In this document: in pieces, positions 7,879 to 16,506 of the stretch
Layout of the letters: each line of letters starts with the position of its first letter
Numbering within the stretch: the first letter of the stretch is position 1
Assembly: GCF_002128425.1 (NCBI RefSeq)
Contig: NZ_NESS01000003.1
Location: 62,001-126,000, forward strand
Origin: Gottfriedia acidiceleris
GTDB lineage: Bacteria > Bacillota > Bacilli > Bacillales > Bacillaceae_G
DNA: 64,000 nt
Direction of reading: 5' to 3'
The notes under the pieces: model-generated
What the model was told of the DNA's origin: nothing
The model's database searches: none
What the model saw: the letters and a program-made list of their open reading frames with translations, nothing else
Program-made: the position numbers and the translations under genes

Positions 7879-8682
7879 CTACATATAAATCCCTCCATTT
7901 ACTTGTAAAACGGCTCCATTCACATAATTTGACATTGGAGAAGAAAGATAATAGATGGATTCTGCAGCTTCTTCAATTGTCCCTGATCTCTTCTGGGGAA
8001 TCATTGCTGTTAATTGTTCACGCACTTTTTTAGGGATGCCAAGTGGAATGTCGCTGATGAATTCCCCTTCTTCTTTTGATTGGGTCAACCTAGTATTCAT
8101 AACCCCAAAAGCGATTGCATTGCAATTGATGTTAAACTGTCCCCATTCTTTTGCTACTGTCTTAGTTAAGCCAAAAAGACCTGCCTTAGCTGATGCATAA
8201 TTTGCTTGTCCAACATTTCCTGTCAATCCAGCTATAGAAGATACATTAATGATTTTTCTGTAATGGACAATGCCTTGTTCCATCTCTTTTTTTGCTTCAT
8301 TTCTCATATAAGGTGCTGCTTCTCTTATAAGTCGGAAAGGTGCAACTAAAAGAACTTCCATTATTTTTCGAAATTGTTCATCCGTCATCTTGTGTACAAG
8401 CCCGTCCCATGTAAATCCTGCATTATTGACCAAAATATCTAAACGTCCAAAAGAATTCATAGTCTTTGCTACGATCTTAGAAGGGAACTCGTTTTCCGTT
8501 ATATCTCCTGAAATGCCAATGGCTTCTCCCCCTGATTCAACAATTTTAGCTCTTACCGTTTCTGCAAGACCTTCATCTAAATCAGATAAAACAACTTTTA
8601 CGCCTTTTTTTGCTAATTTTTCTGCTGTCGCTCTACCAATTCCTCTTCCTGCCCCTGTAATAATGGCTACATTTCCTTCCAA
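7879..8682 (-). CDS. SDR oxidoreductase (FabG-like 3-hydroxyacyl dehydrogenase)
   Basis: A 267-residue classical short-chain dehydrogenase: TGAGRGIG cofactor motif at residues 10-17, NNAG, catalytic Ser in NVSSIAG and YASAK (Tyr, Lys), ending in VNGGIYM. It starts with TTG, with AGGAGG upstream. Next to an enoyl-CoA hydratase and downstream of an acyl-CoA ligase, it probably performs the 3-hydroxyacyl-CoA step of beta-oxidation. An insert of about eight residues (NEAKKEMEQGIV) before the catalytic Ser is longer than in FabG and resembles the SDR partners of acyl-CoA pathways. Substrate is inferred from context. Confidence 0.88.
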   Translation of the reverse strand: MEGNVAIITGAGRGIGRATAEKLAKKGVKVVLSDLDEGLAETVRAKIVESGGEAIGISGDITENEFPSKIVAKTMNSFGRLDILVNNAGFTWDGLVHKMTDEQFRKIMEVLLVAPFRLIREAAPYMRNEAKKEMEQGIVHYRKIINVSSIAGLTGNVGQANYASAKAGLFGLTKTVAKEWGQFNINCNAIAFGVMNTRLTQSKEEGEFISDIPLGIPKKVREQLTAMIPQKRSGTIEEAAESIYYLSSPMSNYVNGAVLQVNGGIYM

Positions 8683-8757
8683 TTCGATCGTCCTCCTTCA
8701 ATTATTTGATAAATCGACCTCAATTTGTCTCTTTATTAAAGTAGTATTTTATATTTT

Positions 8758-9534
8758 TCATTCATTATTAATCATTCCATGTTTGCCTTGCCCTTGTACG
8801 AAACGCTTAGCACCTTTCATGGATTCACCACTTTGTACAACAGTCATTCCTAAGGTGAACTCTAACTGCATTGCCTTCTCAAAATCTAGGTCAAATCCTT
8901 CATAAACTGCTTTTCGGTCATTTCTCATACATAATTGAGGATATTCAGCAATTTGAGCAGCAAGTTTTTCAGCTTCTTCCTTCACAGTGCCGACTTCTAC
9001 GATTCGATTAGCAAGCCCCATAGAGAGTGATTCCTCTGCTCCAACTGGTCGACCAGTTAAAATCAGATCGAGAGCACGGCTCATACCGATTAAGCGAGGT
9101 AATCGTTGTGTTCCACCATCTATCAGTGGTACACCAAAACGACGACAAAAAACTCCGAATATTGCGTCTTTTTCAACCACTCTAAGATCGCACCAAATTG
9201 CTAACTCTAACTCTCCAGCGACGGCATGACCCGATACTGCAGCAATTACAGGTTTTGATAAGTTCATTCGACTTGGACCCATAGGACCATCTTTCGACAT
9301 ATCTATCTCCAAACTATTGCCATCTTCTAATGAGAAAGCTTTAAGATCGGCACCTGCACAAAACGTTCCTCCCTTTCCATACAATACAGCTACATGTAGA
9401 TTTTCATCATTTTCAAAAGCACGAAATGCTTCGGCAAGTTGTCGTGCTGTCTCACTGTCAACTGCATTCCTAACATTAGGTCGATTAATTTGAATCGTAC
9501 AAACTTTATCTTTTTTTTCTACTAATACCTTCAT
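8758..9534 (-). CDS. enoyl-CoA hydratase/isomerase (crotonase family)
   Basis: A 258-residue crotonase. It shows the N-terminal NRPNVRNAVDSE segment, the CoA-binding/oxyanion loop GGTFCAGADLKAF and the second oxyanion segment AAVSGHAVAGELELA. The position of the first catalytic Glu in this last segment is conserved (GELELA), but the canonical hydratase second Glu is not evident (RFGVPLIDGGTQRL). An isomerase or atypical hydratase is therefore possible. The ATG at 9534 follows GAGG by nine bases. It is likely a beta-oxidation step after fatty-acyl-CoA formation. Confidence 0.87.
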   Translation of the reverse strand: MKVLVEKKDKVCTIQINRPNVRNAVDSETARQLAEAFRAFENDENLHVAVLYGKGGTFCAGADLKAFSLEDGNSLEIDMSKDGPMGPSRMNLSKPVIAAVSGHAVAGELELAIWCDLRVVEKDAIFGVFCRRFGVPLIDGGTQRLPRLIGMSRALDLILTGRPVGAEESLSMGLANRIVEVGTVKEEAEKLAAQIAEYPQLCMRNDRKAVYEGFDLDFEKAMQLEFTLGMTVVQSGESMKGAKRFVQGQGKHGMINNE

Positions 9535-9621
9535 TAACAATTACCTCACCAATCTATATTTAAATACTTACATTTAAGTCATTTATCATCTGATCCATTC
9601 TCTCTTTAATACTCCGAATCT

Positions 9622-9654
9622 AAAAAATGATCCCCTAATTGAAGATCATTTTTT
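9622..9654 (-). terminator. terminator after DUF202 gene
   Basis: AAAATGATC pairs with GATCATTTT across an 11-base loop with T runs on both sides. It could end transcripts in either direction and separates DUF202 from the enoyl-CoA hydratase gene. Confidence 0.6.
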
Positions 9655-9685
9655 TGCAAATTCTTAATAATAAGGATTTAGAAGC

Positions 9686-10075
9686 TTAAAATAATCCCCA
9701 AACATCTAAATAATAAACACCGAAAATAAGAAAAATAAGTATTGAAGCTACTGATAAATAGACAACCAATATCCTTGAAAATTTAAACGTTTGATGATTA
9801 ATATCATTTCCCTTGATAAAATAACTGATCGTTGAAATGATTAAAGCAAAAATTCCAACTATAATCGATGATAATCCAATGATCTTCGATAATACGCCTC
9901 CTATATTTGCATTAGAAGCCAGAGTTGAAAAATGAAGATTGGTGATTAAAAAGCCAACCCCCATAATGGTTATACTTGTTCTTACCCAAGCAAGATAAGT
10001 TCTTTCATTTGCTAAATGCTGTTGTATATATTTAGAATCAATTGTTTCTTTTTGCTTTTCTAATACATTATTCAT
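9686..10075 (-). CDS. DUF202 (YidH-type) membrane protein
   Basis: A 129-residue protein whose first third carries the family signature QQHLANERTYLAWVRTSITIMGVGF, followed by two more membrane helices. Three membrane segments are predicted. The ATG at 10075 has AGAGG seven bases upstream, better than the ATG at 10081. Function of DUF202 is unknown. A paralogue sits at the equivalent place in cluster B (53423), so it is probably a working part of the uptake or oxidation system. Confidence 0.87.
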   Translation of the reverse strand: MNNVLEKQKETIDSKYIQQHLANERTYLAWVRTSITIMGVGFLITNLHFSTLASNANIGGVLSKIIGLSSIIVGIFALIISTISYFIKGNDINHQTFKFSRILVVYLSVASILIFLIFGVYYLDVWGLF

Positions 10076-10152
10076 ATTCATACCTCTGTTTCTCTATCTT
10101 TCTGCAAAATCAGCTATAAAATAATTTAATCGGAATATCTATATGAATCTCA

Positions 10153-11424
10153 TTAAAGATTCACTAGCTTATTATCCTTTCTTGTTGAAACTTGTTGATT
10201 TCGGTTTCCGAAAAGGAATACTAATAGCGCTACAATTACCAAAGCAATTGACATTCCATAAATTGCGATACTATATCCACCTGCTGCATTTGCACCAGAA
10301 TTTTGAATAAGTTTTCCAAAAATAATCGGAGTAATAATTCCCGATGAAGTCATTATTCCAAAATACGTTCCTGTCATAACTCCTCTTCGCTGTGGGAGTA
10401 TACTAACTACAATAGTTGGGCTAAGTGTGTTTATAGTAATGACAAGTGTATTTACTAAAGAAAATACGATAATAATTGAAGCAGATGCATTCATAAGTGG
10501 ATACAATGAGTACAAAATTCCTGCTAGCAAAACAATAATAGCAGAAAATAAAATGCGCGATTTCCATAAACTTTTTGTTTTTTTGTATAAACGGTCTGAA
10601 ATGATAGATAGTACCATTGCTAAAACAGCTCCTATTAATCCAGAAATAGCAATAACTGATGCTGACTGTTGTTCAGATAACCCTTTTACTTTTATTAAAT
10701 ATGAAGGATTAAACGTAAGTCCAAAGACAATGAATGTGTAAGCAATAAATGCAATTAAAGTTGTAAAGATAAAAATAGGAGATCTTAAAGCTTTCCAAAC
10801 ATCTTTTCTATTACTCTCTTTTATGTTTCTGATTGTACTAACTTCTTCTTCCAAAGTAACAGTTGGTTTCATTCTTCCTAACCAAAGCCAACAAATGAAC
10901 CAGACAAAGCTAAAAATACCAGAAATAAAAAATGCCTGTCTCCAACCATAATTTGATATTAAAGAAACGATAATAGGAGCTGTAACAGCTATCCCAACAA
11001 CATTTCCAAAATTAATAATGGATATGGCGAACCCACGTGATTCTGGCTTAAACCATTTACTTATATGACTAATTGCAGTTGCCAGAAATGCTCCTTCTCC
11101 TGCACCTAATAATATTCTACTGATAATTAGAACTGGTAAACTTGATGCAAACAAAGCCAAAGATTGTGCGATTGTCCAAACAATTGCCATAATAGCAATT
11201 GATTTACCAGTACCAATACGATCTGATAATGCACCACCTACTATACCAAATATTGAAAATAACCAATAAAAGCTACTACCTAAAATACCAAACTCTGTAG
11301 AGGTTAAATTCAAATCTTTCGTAATATGAATTCCAGCTAAACCTAATATTGATTTGTCAGCAAAATTAATAATAGCCATAATAAAAAGTGAAAATAAAAT
11401 GATCCATTTCGCCCAACTTTTCAT
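10153..11424 (-). CDS. MFS transporter, anion:cation symporter type
   Basis: A 423-residue carrier with 12 predicted helices. It has NFADKSILGLAG in helix 1, the MFS loop GALSDRIGTGKS between helices 2 and 3, and GAGEGAFLATAISHISKWF in helix 4, as in ACS-type organic-anion symporters. A clear AGGAG precedes the ATG. The neighbouring alkyl sulfatase, which lacks a signal peptide, makes import of an anionic sulfate ester the most economical role. A paralogue in cluster B has the same helix-1 motif. Confidence 0.9.
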   Translation of the reverse strand: MKSWAKWIILFSLFIMAIINFADKSILGLAGIHITKDLNLTSTEFGILGSSFYWLFSIFGIVGGALSDRIGTGKSIAIMAIVWTIAQSLALFASSLPVLIISRILLGAGEGAFLATAISHISKWFKPESRGFAISIINFGNVVGIAVTAPIIVSLISNYGWRQAFFISGIFSFVWFICWLWLGRMKPTVTLEEEVSTIRNIKESNRKDVWKALRSPIFIFTTLIAFIAYTFIVFGLTFNPSYLIKVKGLSEQQSASVIAISGLIGAVLAMVLSIISDRLYKKTKSLWKSRILFSAIIVLLAGILYSLYPLMNASASIIIVFSLVNTLVITINTLSPTIVVSILPQRRGVMTGTYFGIMTSSGIITPIIFGKLIQNSGANAAGGYSIAIYGMSIALVIVALLVFLFGNRNQQVSTRKDNKLVNL

Positions 11425-11486
11425 CCAAACTCCTGCCTCTCAACAAATCTATCCTTTTTCTATAATCCTTAATAAACATTCTTTTA

Positions 11487-11533
11487 GAAAAACACCTGCT
11501 CAATCTATTTTTTCGAATATGATTGAGCAGATG
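11487..11533 (-). terminator. terminator between sulfatase and MFS genes
   Basis: On the minus strand CATCTGCTCAATC pairs with GATTGAGCAGGTG, followed by T5. The strong 13-bp stem right after the sulfatase gene implies reduced read-through into the MFS gene or a separate promoter for it. Confidence 0.8.
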
Positions 11534-11574
11534 CTTATTGTAAAAATTGAGCCATTTATTATTTTTTTTGTTAA

Positions 11575-13479
11575 TTAAGGAGTTACGATATTTATATAGC
11601 GGTCGAACTCATCTAAAAGTGATAAAAATTCATTCAATTTTGTATGGTCACCTGAAATGATTAATTTTCCTGCTCCAACTGCTTTTTCCGGAGAAAGAAG
11701 ACCAAGTAAAGTTCCATAAAATGCAAATTGGTCACTTGTTAAAGAAACATCTGCATTGTCATCTAACTTATTAGCTTTGGAAAATAAAACAGAATTTTCT
11801 AAATATAAACTATATAGCTGGTTAGAGTCTGATAATGTTACATTTATCGTTATTTTTCTACCCTCTGCTTTTGGACCGTTTAATTTAACGGCTATAAATT
11901 TTAAGAACTCGTTGACTGGCATATTCTTAATAACACCTGAGACATCTAATGGGGCATTATCTTTGTTAATTCCATATCTTAGTTCAGATGCTCCAACAAG
12001 ATAAATATTACGCCAATTAGCTGATTCAGCTTGATACCCTAATTGTTCAAATGAATCTGCTAATAAATTTTTAGCTTCTGAATTTTCTGGGTCGGCCATT
12101 ACAACATTTTTTAATACTTGGGCAACCCAACGATATTCACCTTTTTCAAAATCAGCTTTTGCTTGTCTCAAAATATTTGCTGCTCCACCCATGTATTCTA
12201 CATATTTTCGGCCGGTTTCCACTTGTGGTAATGGATCTAGATCGGAAGGATGAGCACTATAATAACCTAAATAATAATTGTAAACACCCTTTGAATTATG
12301 TTTTAAAGTTCCATAATACCCACGATTTCCCCAGTAAGTATCCAATTCTTTTGGAAGTTTAATTATTTCAGCTATCTCATCCATCGTATAACCATGATTG
12401 GCTAAGCGCACCGTCTGATCGTGCATATATTTATATAAGTCGCGTTGCAGTTTTAAATGTTTGATTGCATTATCTTTCTCCCATACAGGCCATGCATGGA
12501 TCATTAGTAATGCATCGATCTCTTCATTTTCAAATAATTCGATTGTTTTATCGAGTGAATTAGCCCAATGTAATGCATCTCGCGTTTTTGCTCCTCTTAC
12601 TGTATAAATTTGATGCATTAATTTATTGGCATTCTCTGATACAAATAATGCTTTGTAATCTTCTATATAAAAGTGCATTTCAGCTGGTGCTTCTGTATTT
12701 GGCGTTAATAAAAACTTAAATGTTACACCATCAACTTCCATCGATTGGATTTCATTTTCTATTTCAACATTTGGTAACTGAAAACTCATAGTACCTGATC
12801 CCATTGTTGGTCCAATACCTACTGATACAGAGCCTTTTGTACCGTCCGGTAAATCTTTCCCAAACTGATACTCTGCACGACGCGCCATAATCGTACCCAA
12901 AAGTGCATTCTCACTTAACGCTTCTTCTGTAAAATATTGAGGAACTATAATCGGAATAGTAGGATTTTCAGCATATTTAAGCACAGCTTGAATACCGCCA
13001 AAATGATCAGCATGACTTTGACTGATTATTATGGCTGTTACTGGCTTTTGTGGTCGATGCTTATAATATAATTCCATAGCGGCTTTAGCTGTTTCATTAC
13101 TTCCTAAAGCATCAACTACAATAACTCCCTGTTCTCCTTCAATAAAAAAGTTAGTTACATAAGATTGTCCACGAACTTGATATACTCCTTCTACAACTTC
13201 AAACAAACCAGATATAGCCTGTAATTGTGCATTTCTCCATAAACTAGGGTTCACTGTCTCAGGAGCAGTGTCATTTAAATAGTTTAACTGTTCAATATCC
13301 CAAATGACTTGCCCAGAATCATCTTTAATAATCTTTGCTTCTAGTGGTGCAATAAATCCTCTGTTTGCATCCAAGAAGTCTTGCCTATCATCAAAATTTA
13401 AAGAATCATATACTGCCAAATTTGCCTTTTTTGTAAAAGAAGTAGCGGACATTGATTGAGTTAAAATGTTATTTGTCAT
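11575..13479 (-). CDS. alkyl sulfatase, metallo-beta-lactamase fold (SdsA/BDS1-like)
   Basis: A 634-residue type III alkyl sulfatase. An N-terminal MBL domain holds SQSHADHFGG (Gln154, His156, Asp158, His159). TEAPAEMHFY and VSENAN supply acidic metal ligands, and IHAWPVW a later His. A helical dimerisation region follows, and a C-terminal SCP2-like domain (about 510-634). The expected first zinc His is Gln. Such enzymes cleave primary alkyl sulfates such as SDS to alcohol and sulfate. No signal peptide is seen, so it is cytoplasmic. The start at 13479 is chosen because the upstream ATG at 13491 lies inside GGAGG. Length is normal for the family. Confidence 0.88.
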   Translation of the reverse strand: MTNNILTQSMSATSFTKKANLAVYDSLNFDDRQDFLDANRGFIAPLEAKIIKDDSGQVIWDIEQLNYLNDTAPETVNPSLWRNAQLQAISGLFEVVEGVYQVRGQSYVTNFFIEGEQGVIVVDALGSNETAKAAMELYYKHRPQKPVTAIIISQSHADHFGGIQAVLKYAENPTIPIIVPQYFTEEALSENALLGTIMARRAEYQFGKDLPDGTKGSVSVGIGPTMGSGTMSFQLPNVEIENEIQSMEVDGVTFKFLLTPNTEAPAEMHFYIEDYKALFVSENANKLMHQIYTVRGAKTRDALHWANSLDKTIELFENEEIDALLMIHAWPVWEKDNAIKHLKLQRDLYKYMHDQTVRLANHGYTMDEIAEIIKLPKELDTYWGNRGYYGTLKHNSKGVYNYYLGYYSAHPSDLDPLPQVETGRKYVEYMGGAANILRQAKADFEKGEYRWVAQVLKNVVMADPENSEAKNLLADSFEQLGYQAESANWRNIYLVGASELRYGINKDNAPLDVSGVIKNMPVNEFLKFIAVKLNGPKAEGRKITINVTLSDSNQLYSLYLENSVLFSKANKLDDNADVSLTSDQFAFYGTLLGLLSPEKAVGAGKLIISGDHTKLNEFLSLLDEFDRYINIVTP

Positions 13480-13535
13480 AAGAACCTCCATGAAATGATA
13501 TAAATTCGTTTTTATTAGAAAAATAATCTATTAAA

Positions 13536-15053
13536 CTAATTAACTTTTACTTGTTCTACATTTAAAGCTCTTTTTAAAATCTTACCTGTACTATTCTTAG
13601 GTAATTCTTTCTTAAATTCTATTTGTTTAGGTAGCTTGTACTTTGCAAGCTTGTCCTTGCAGAAATGTAGGATGTCGTTCTCCGTTATACTTTCATCATT
13701 CGATACAACGAAAGCCTTTACGATTTCTCCGTAATCTTTATCAGTTATTCCTAATACAGCTACTTCAACTATCGCTGGATGTTGATAAATAACTTCCTCT
13801 ACTTCTCTAGGATATACATTGTATCCGTTTACAATAATCATGTCCTTTATTCGATCAACAATGTAGATATATCCATCATTATCCATTTTTGCTAAGTCAC
13901 CAGTATAAAACCAATCATTTTTAATGGCATTAGCTGTTGCCACAGGCATTCCAAGATAGCCAATCATGACATTTGGACCTTTTACTATTAATTCACCTAT
14001 TTCACCTCTTGGAACTTCATTTCCAAATTTATCGACAACCTTATTTATTACACCTGGGATATCTACTCCGACAGACCCAATTTTTCTTATTCCTTTTATA
14101 GGATTAAATGCCGTTACAGGAGCTGTTTCTGAAAGTCCGAATCCTTCAGCAATAATCGTCTTATATTTTTCTTCAAAACGTTGAAGTAATTCAACTGGCA
14201 TCGATGCTCCACCTGAAAAACATACACGCAAAGATGTGAAATGCTCAGCTGAATAGTCTTTTAATTGTAATAAAAAGTTAAACATCGTTGGAACGCCTGC
14301 AAATAATGTCACTTTCTCATTAAAAATTGTTTCAATGACTTCAATAGGATTAAATTTTTGAACAATTACGATATTAGCTCCACTCAAAATTGGTGTATTT
14401 ATACAAACTGTCATGCTAAATACATGGAACATTGGAAGGGCAGCTAACATGCGATCGTATTCTTTGAACTCGACTAGCTTAGCAACTGACTCTGCATTTG
14501 ATGCCATATTTCTGTGACTTAACATAGCTCCTTTTGGTCTTCCTGTTGTTCCAGACGTATATAAAATAACAGCAAGATCTTCTTCCATCACTAACGGAAT
14601 TTCATTGTTTTTTGAGTTATTTACAGTCAACTGCTCCCAATTGAATTCAGCTTTTTTAGCTCCGACATAGTAAAGCAATCCTATCTGTTTTAATTCTAAT
14701 TTTATAGAATCAATGATTGGTTCCATTGTAAAATTTGCGATGACAGCTTTTGCTTGGCTATTCGATAAAATATATGAAATTTCGTCTTTCGTAAAGATTG
14801 GGTTAATCGGTACTACTACACCCCCTGCACGAAGAATTCCATAATAAGCGATGACAAATTCCGGACAATTCCCTAGTGCCAAGGCTACTTTATCACCTTT
14901 TTTGATTCCATCTTGTACTAAACTCGATGCAACACATTCAACTTGTGAATATAATTCACTATACGTTATATTTTTATGTTCAAATGTAATTGCATTACGA
15001 TTTGGATATTTTTCTGCACTTTTTCTTAAACTTTCATTTAAATTCCAATTCAT
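13536..15053 (-). CDS. long-chain acyl-CoA ligase (AMP-forming)
   Basis: A 505-residue ANL enzyme. It has the P-loop ILYTSGTTGRPKGAMLSH, the A5 motif GFGLSETAPVTAFNP, YTGDLAKMDNDGYIYIVDR, and the C-terminal KNSTGKILKR with the catalytic Lys. It makes acyl-CoA from a carboxylic acid, ATP and CoA. The ATG at 15053 follows AGGAGGAG; the ORF could be extended upstream but only through that site. It lies between the sulfatase and alcohol dehydrogenase genes, fitting activation of the fatty acid that comes from the alcohol. It is closely related to the ligase of cluster B. Confidence 0.92.
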   Translation of the reverse strand: MNWNLNESLRKSAEKYPNRNAITFEHKNITYSELYSQVECVASSLVQDGIKKGDKVALALGNCPEFVIAYYGILRAGGVVVPINPIFTKDEISYILSNSQAKAVIANFTMEPIIDSIKLELKQIGLLYYVGAKKAEFNWEQLTVNNSKNNEIPLVMEEDLAVILYTSGTTGRPKGAMLSHRNMASNAESVAKLVEFKEYDRMLAALPMFHVFSMTVCINTPILSGANIVIVQKFNPIEVIETIFNEKVTLFAGVPTMFNFLLQLKDYSAEHFTSLRVCFSGGASMPVELLQRFEEKYKTIIAEGFGLSETAPVTAFNPIKGIRKIGSVGVDIPGVINKVVDKFGNEVPRGEIGELIVKGPNVMIGYLGMPVATANAIKNDWFYTGDLAKMDNDGYIYIVDRIKDMIIVNGYNVYPREVEEVIYQHPAIVEVAVLGITDKDYGEIVKAFVVSNDESITENDILHFCKDKLAKYKLPKQIEFKKELPKNSTGKILKRALNVEQVKVN

Positions 15054-15190
15054 TAAAATTTTCTCCTCCTGATGATACATACCATTGGTAGACTACACTG
15101 TAGTGATTTACTAAATTAGTGAGATTAAATGAATTTGTAATACTAATAATTAAATTCTTCCATCTATATACACAAAATTTGAATATAATT

Positions 15191-15220
15191 GAGGCACCAT
15201 CAAAAATTTTGAAGGTGCCC
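15191..15220 (-). terminator. hairpin between Fe-ADH and ligase
   Basis: GGCACC-TCAAAA pairs with TTTTGA-GGTGCC. No T run follows on the minus strand, so it may be an RNA-stability or attenuation element rather than a full terminator. Confidence 0.45.
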
Positions 15221-15238
15221 AGTAACTATAAATAAAAA

Positions 15239-16447
15239 TTATGAAATTACTAAGCCAGAACCTGCAACTTCATTTGAAACTTTTGCTATTACTTCAGGTG
15301 GAATTTTGAAGAATATTCCGCAAGGATCACTATGAACCATCGCTACTATGTATGCCATATTATCAATATTCACCTCAAAATCAGCAAATGTACTAGGAAG
15401 ACCAACTTTTTCACGCAAATTACGGATGAATAAAACGACTTCTGCAAGGCACTCTTCTGGTTTTTCTGGCAAATCTTTTAGTCCTAGCGCCTGTGCAAAA
15501 CCATGAATTCGTTTCAAATAATATGGTGCAAGTGATTCCATTACATTTGGTAATAACACTGCATTTGCAAGTCCATGAGGAATTCCAAATTTTGCTCCAA
15601 ATACATGCGCTATATTATGAACAGGAATTGCATTAACTGAAAGACTAAAAGCAGAAATTGCCATCGAACTAGCCATTAACATATTTGATCGTGATGCAAG
15701 GTTATGGCCTTCATGAACAGCAGTAGGTAAATTGTCTACAATCATACGAATTGCTTGAAGAGCATATGCATCCGTCATTGGATTCGACTGTGGTGAGAAA
15801 TAAGCCTCAATCGCATGAGTTAATGCGTCAAATCCTGTAAATGCTGTAATTTTTGGTGGTAAACCAACTGTAAGCTCAGGGTCTAAAATCGCCATATCAG
15901 GGCTAATAAATGTATTTAGGATATTCGTTTTAATTCCTACCTTTTCATTTAATACTACAGCGATTGGAGACACTTCCGCACCAGTTCCAGCTGTTGTTGC
16001 GATTGCAACGTGTGGAATTGGAATAAACTGAGCTTCTGGCCAAAATTCCATAACATTACCTACAAGAAGTGCATCACGAATATCATGAACTTTATTATGA
16101 AGCATCCATTTAATAGCTTTAACTGTGTCTAATACACTTCCGCCTCCAACCGCAATTAATGAATCTCCATTACATTCTTTAAAGAACTTAGCTCCGCGGT
16201 TTATAATTTCACCTTTTGCATCCTGTTCAATGTCCTCAAAAACTCCTACTAGCTGTACTGCACTAGGAATATCTTCAAATAGTTCCTTAATTTTGTCTGT
16301 AATTCCCGCCTGAGTAATTCCTTTATCAACATAAAGAACTGCTCTTTTACCGCCAAGTCCTTTTATCATTTCTGGTAACATTGAACGAGCTCCAGCCCCA
16401 CTGTTTACAACAGTACGAACCGAAAACTGAAAAAATGATGTTATCAT
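15239..16447 (-). CDS. iron-containing alcohol dehydrogenase
   Basis: A 402-residue group III dehydrogenase. It shows the nucleotide-binding GGGSVLDTVKAIK, GTGAEVSPIAV, and the metal residues in GFDALTHAIEAY and HVFGAKFGIPHGLANA. It oxidises primary alcohols with NAD. AGAAGG precedes the ATG. Placed between sulfatase/ligase and aldehyde dehydrogenase genes, it should convert the long-chain alcohol released by the sulfatase to aldehyde. The real chain-length preference is not visible. Confidence 0.9.
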   Translation of the reverse strand: MITSFFQFSVRTVVNSGAGARSMLPEMIKGLGGKRAVLYVDKGITQAGITDKIKELFEDIPSAVQLVGVFEDIEQDAKGEIINRGAKFFKECNGDSLIAVGGGSVLDTVKAIKWMLHNKVHDIRDALLVGNVMEFWPEAQFIPIPHVAIATTAGTGAEVSPIAVVLNEKVGIKTNILNTFISPDMAILDPELTVGLPPKITAFTGFDALTHAIEAYFSPQSNPMTDAYALQAIRMIVDNLPTAVHEGHNLASRSNMLMASSMAISAFSLSVNAIPVHNIAHVFGAKFGIPHGLANAVLLPNVMESLAPYYLKRIHGFAQALGLKDLPEKPEECLAEVVLFIRNLREKVGLPSTFADFEVNIDNMAYIVAMVHSDPCGIFFKIPPEVIAKVSNEVAGSGLVIS

Positions 16448-16506
16448 GGGATCACCTTCTCTTTTCTATTATTTTTTTATTATCGTAATTTTTAAATCTA
16501 GTTTTT

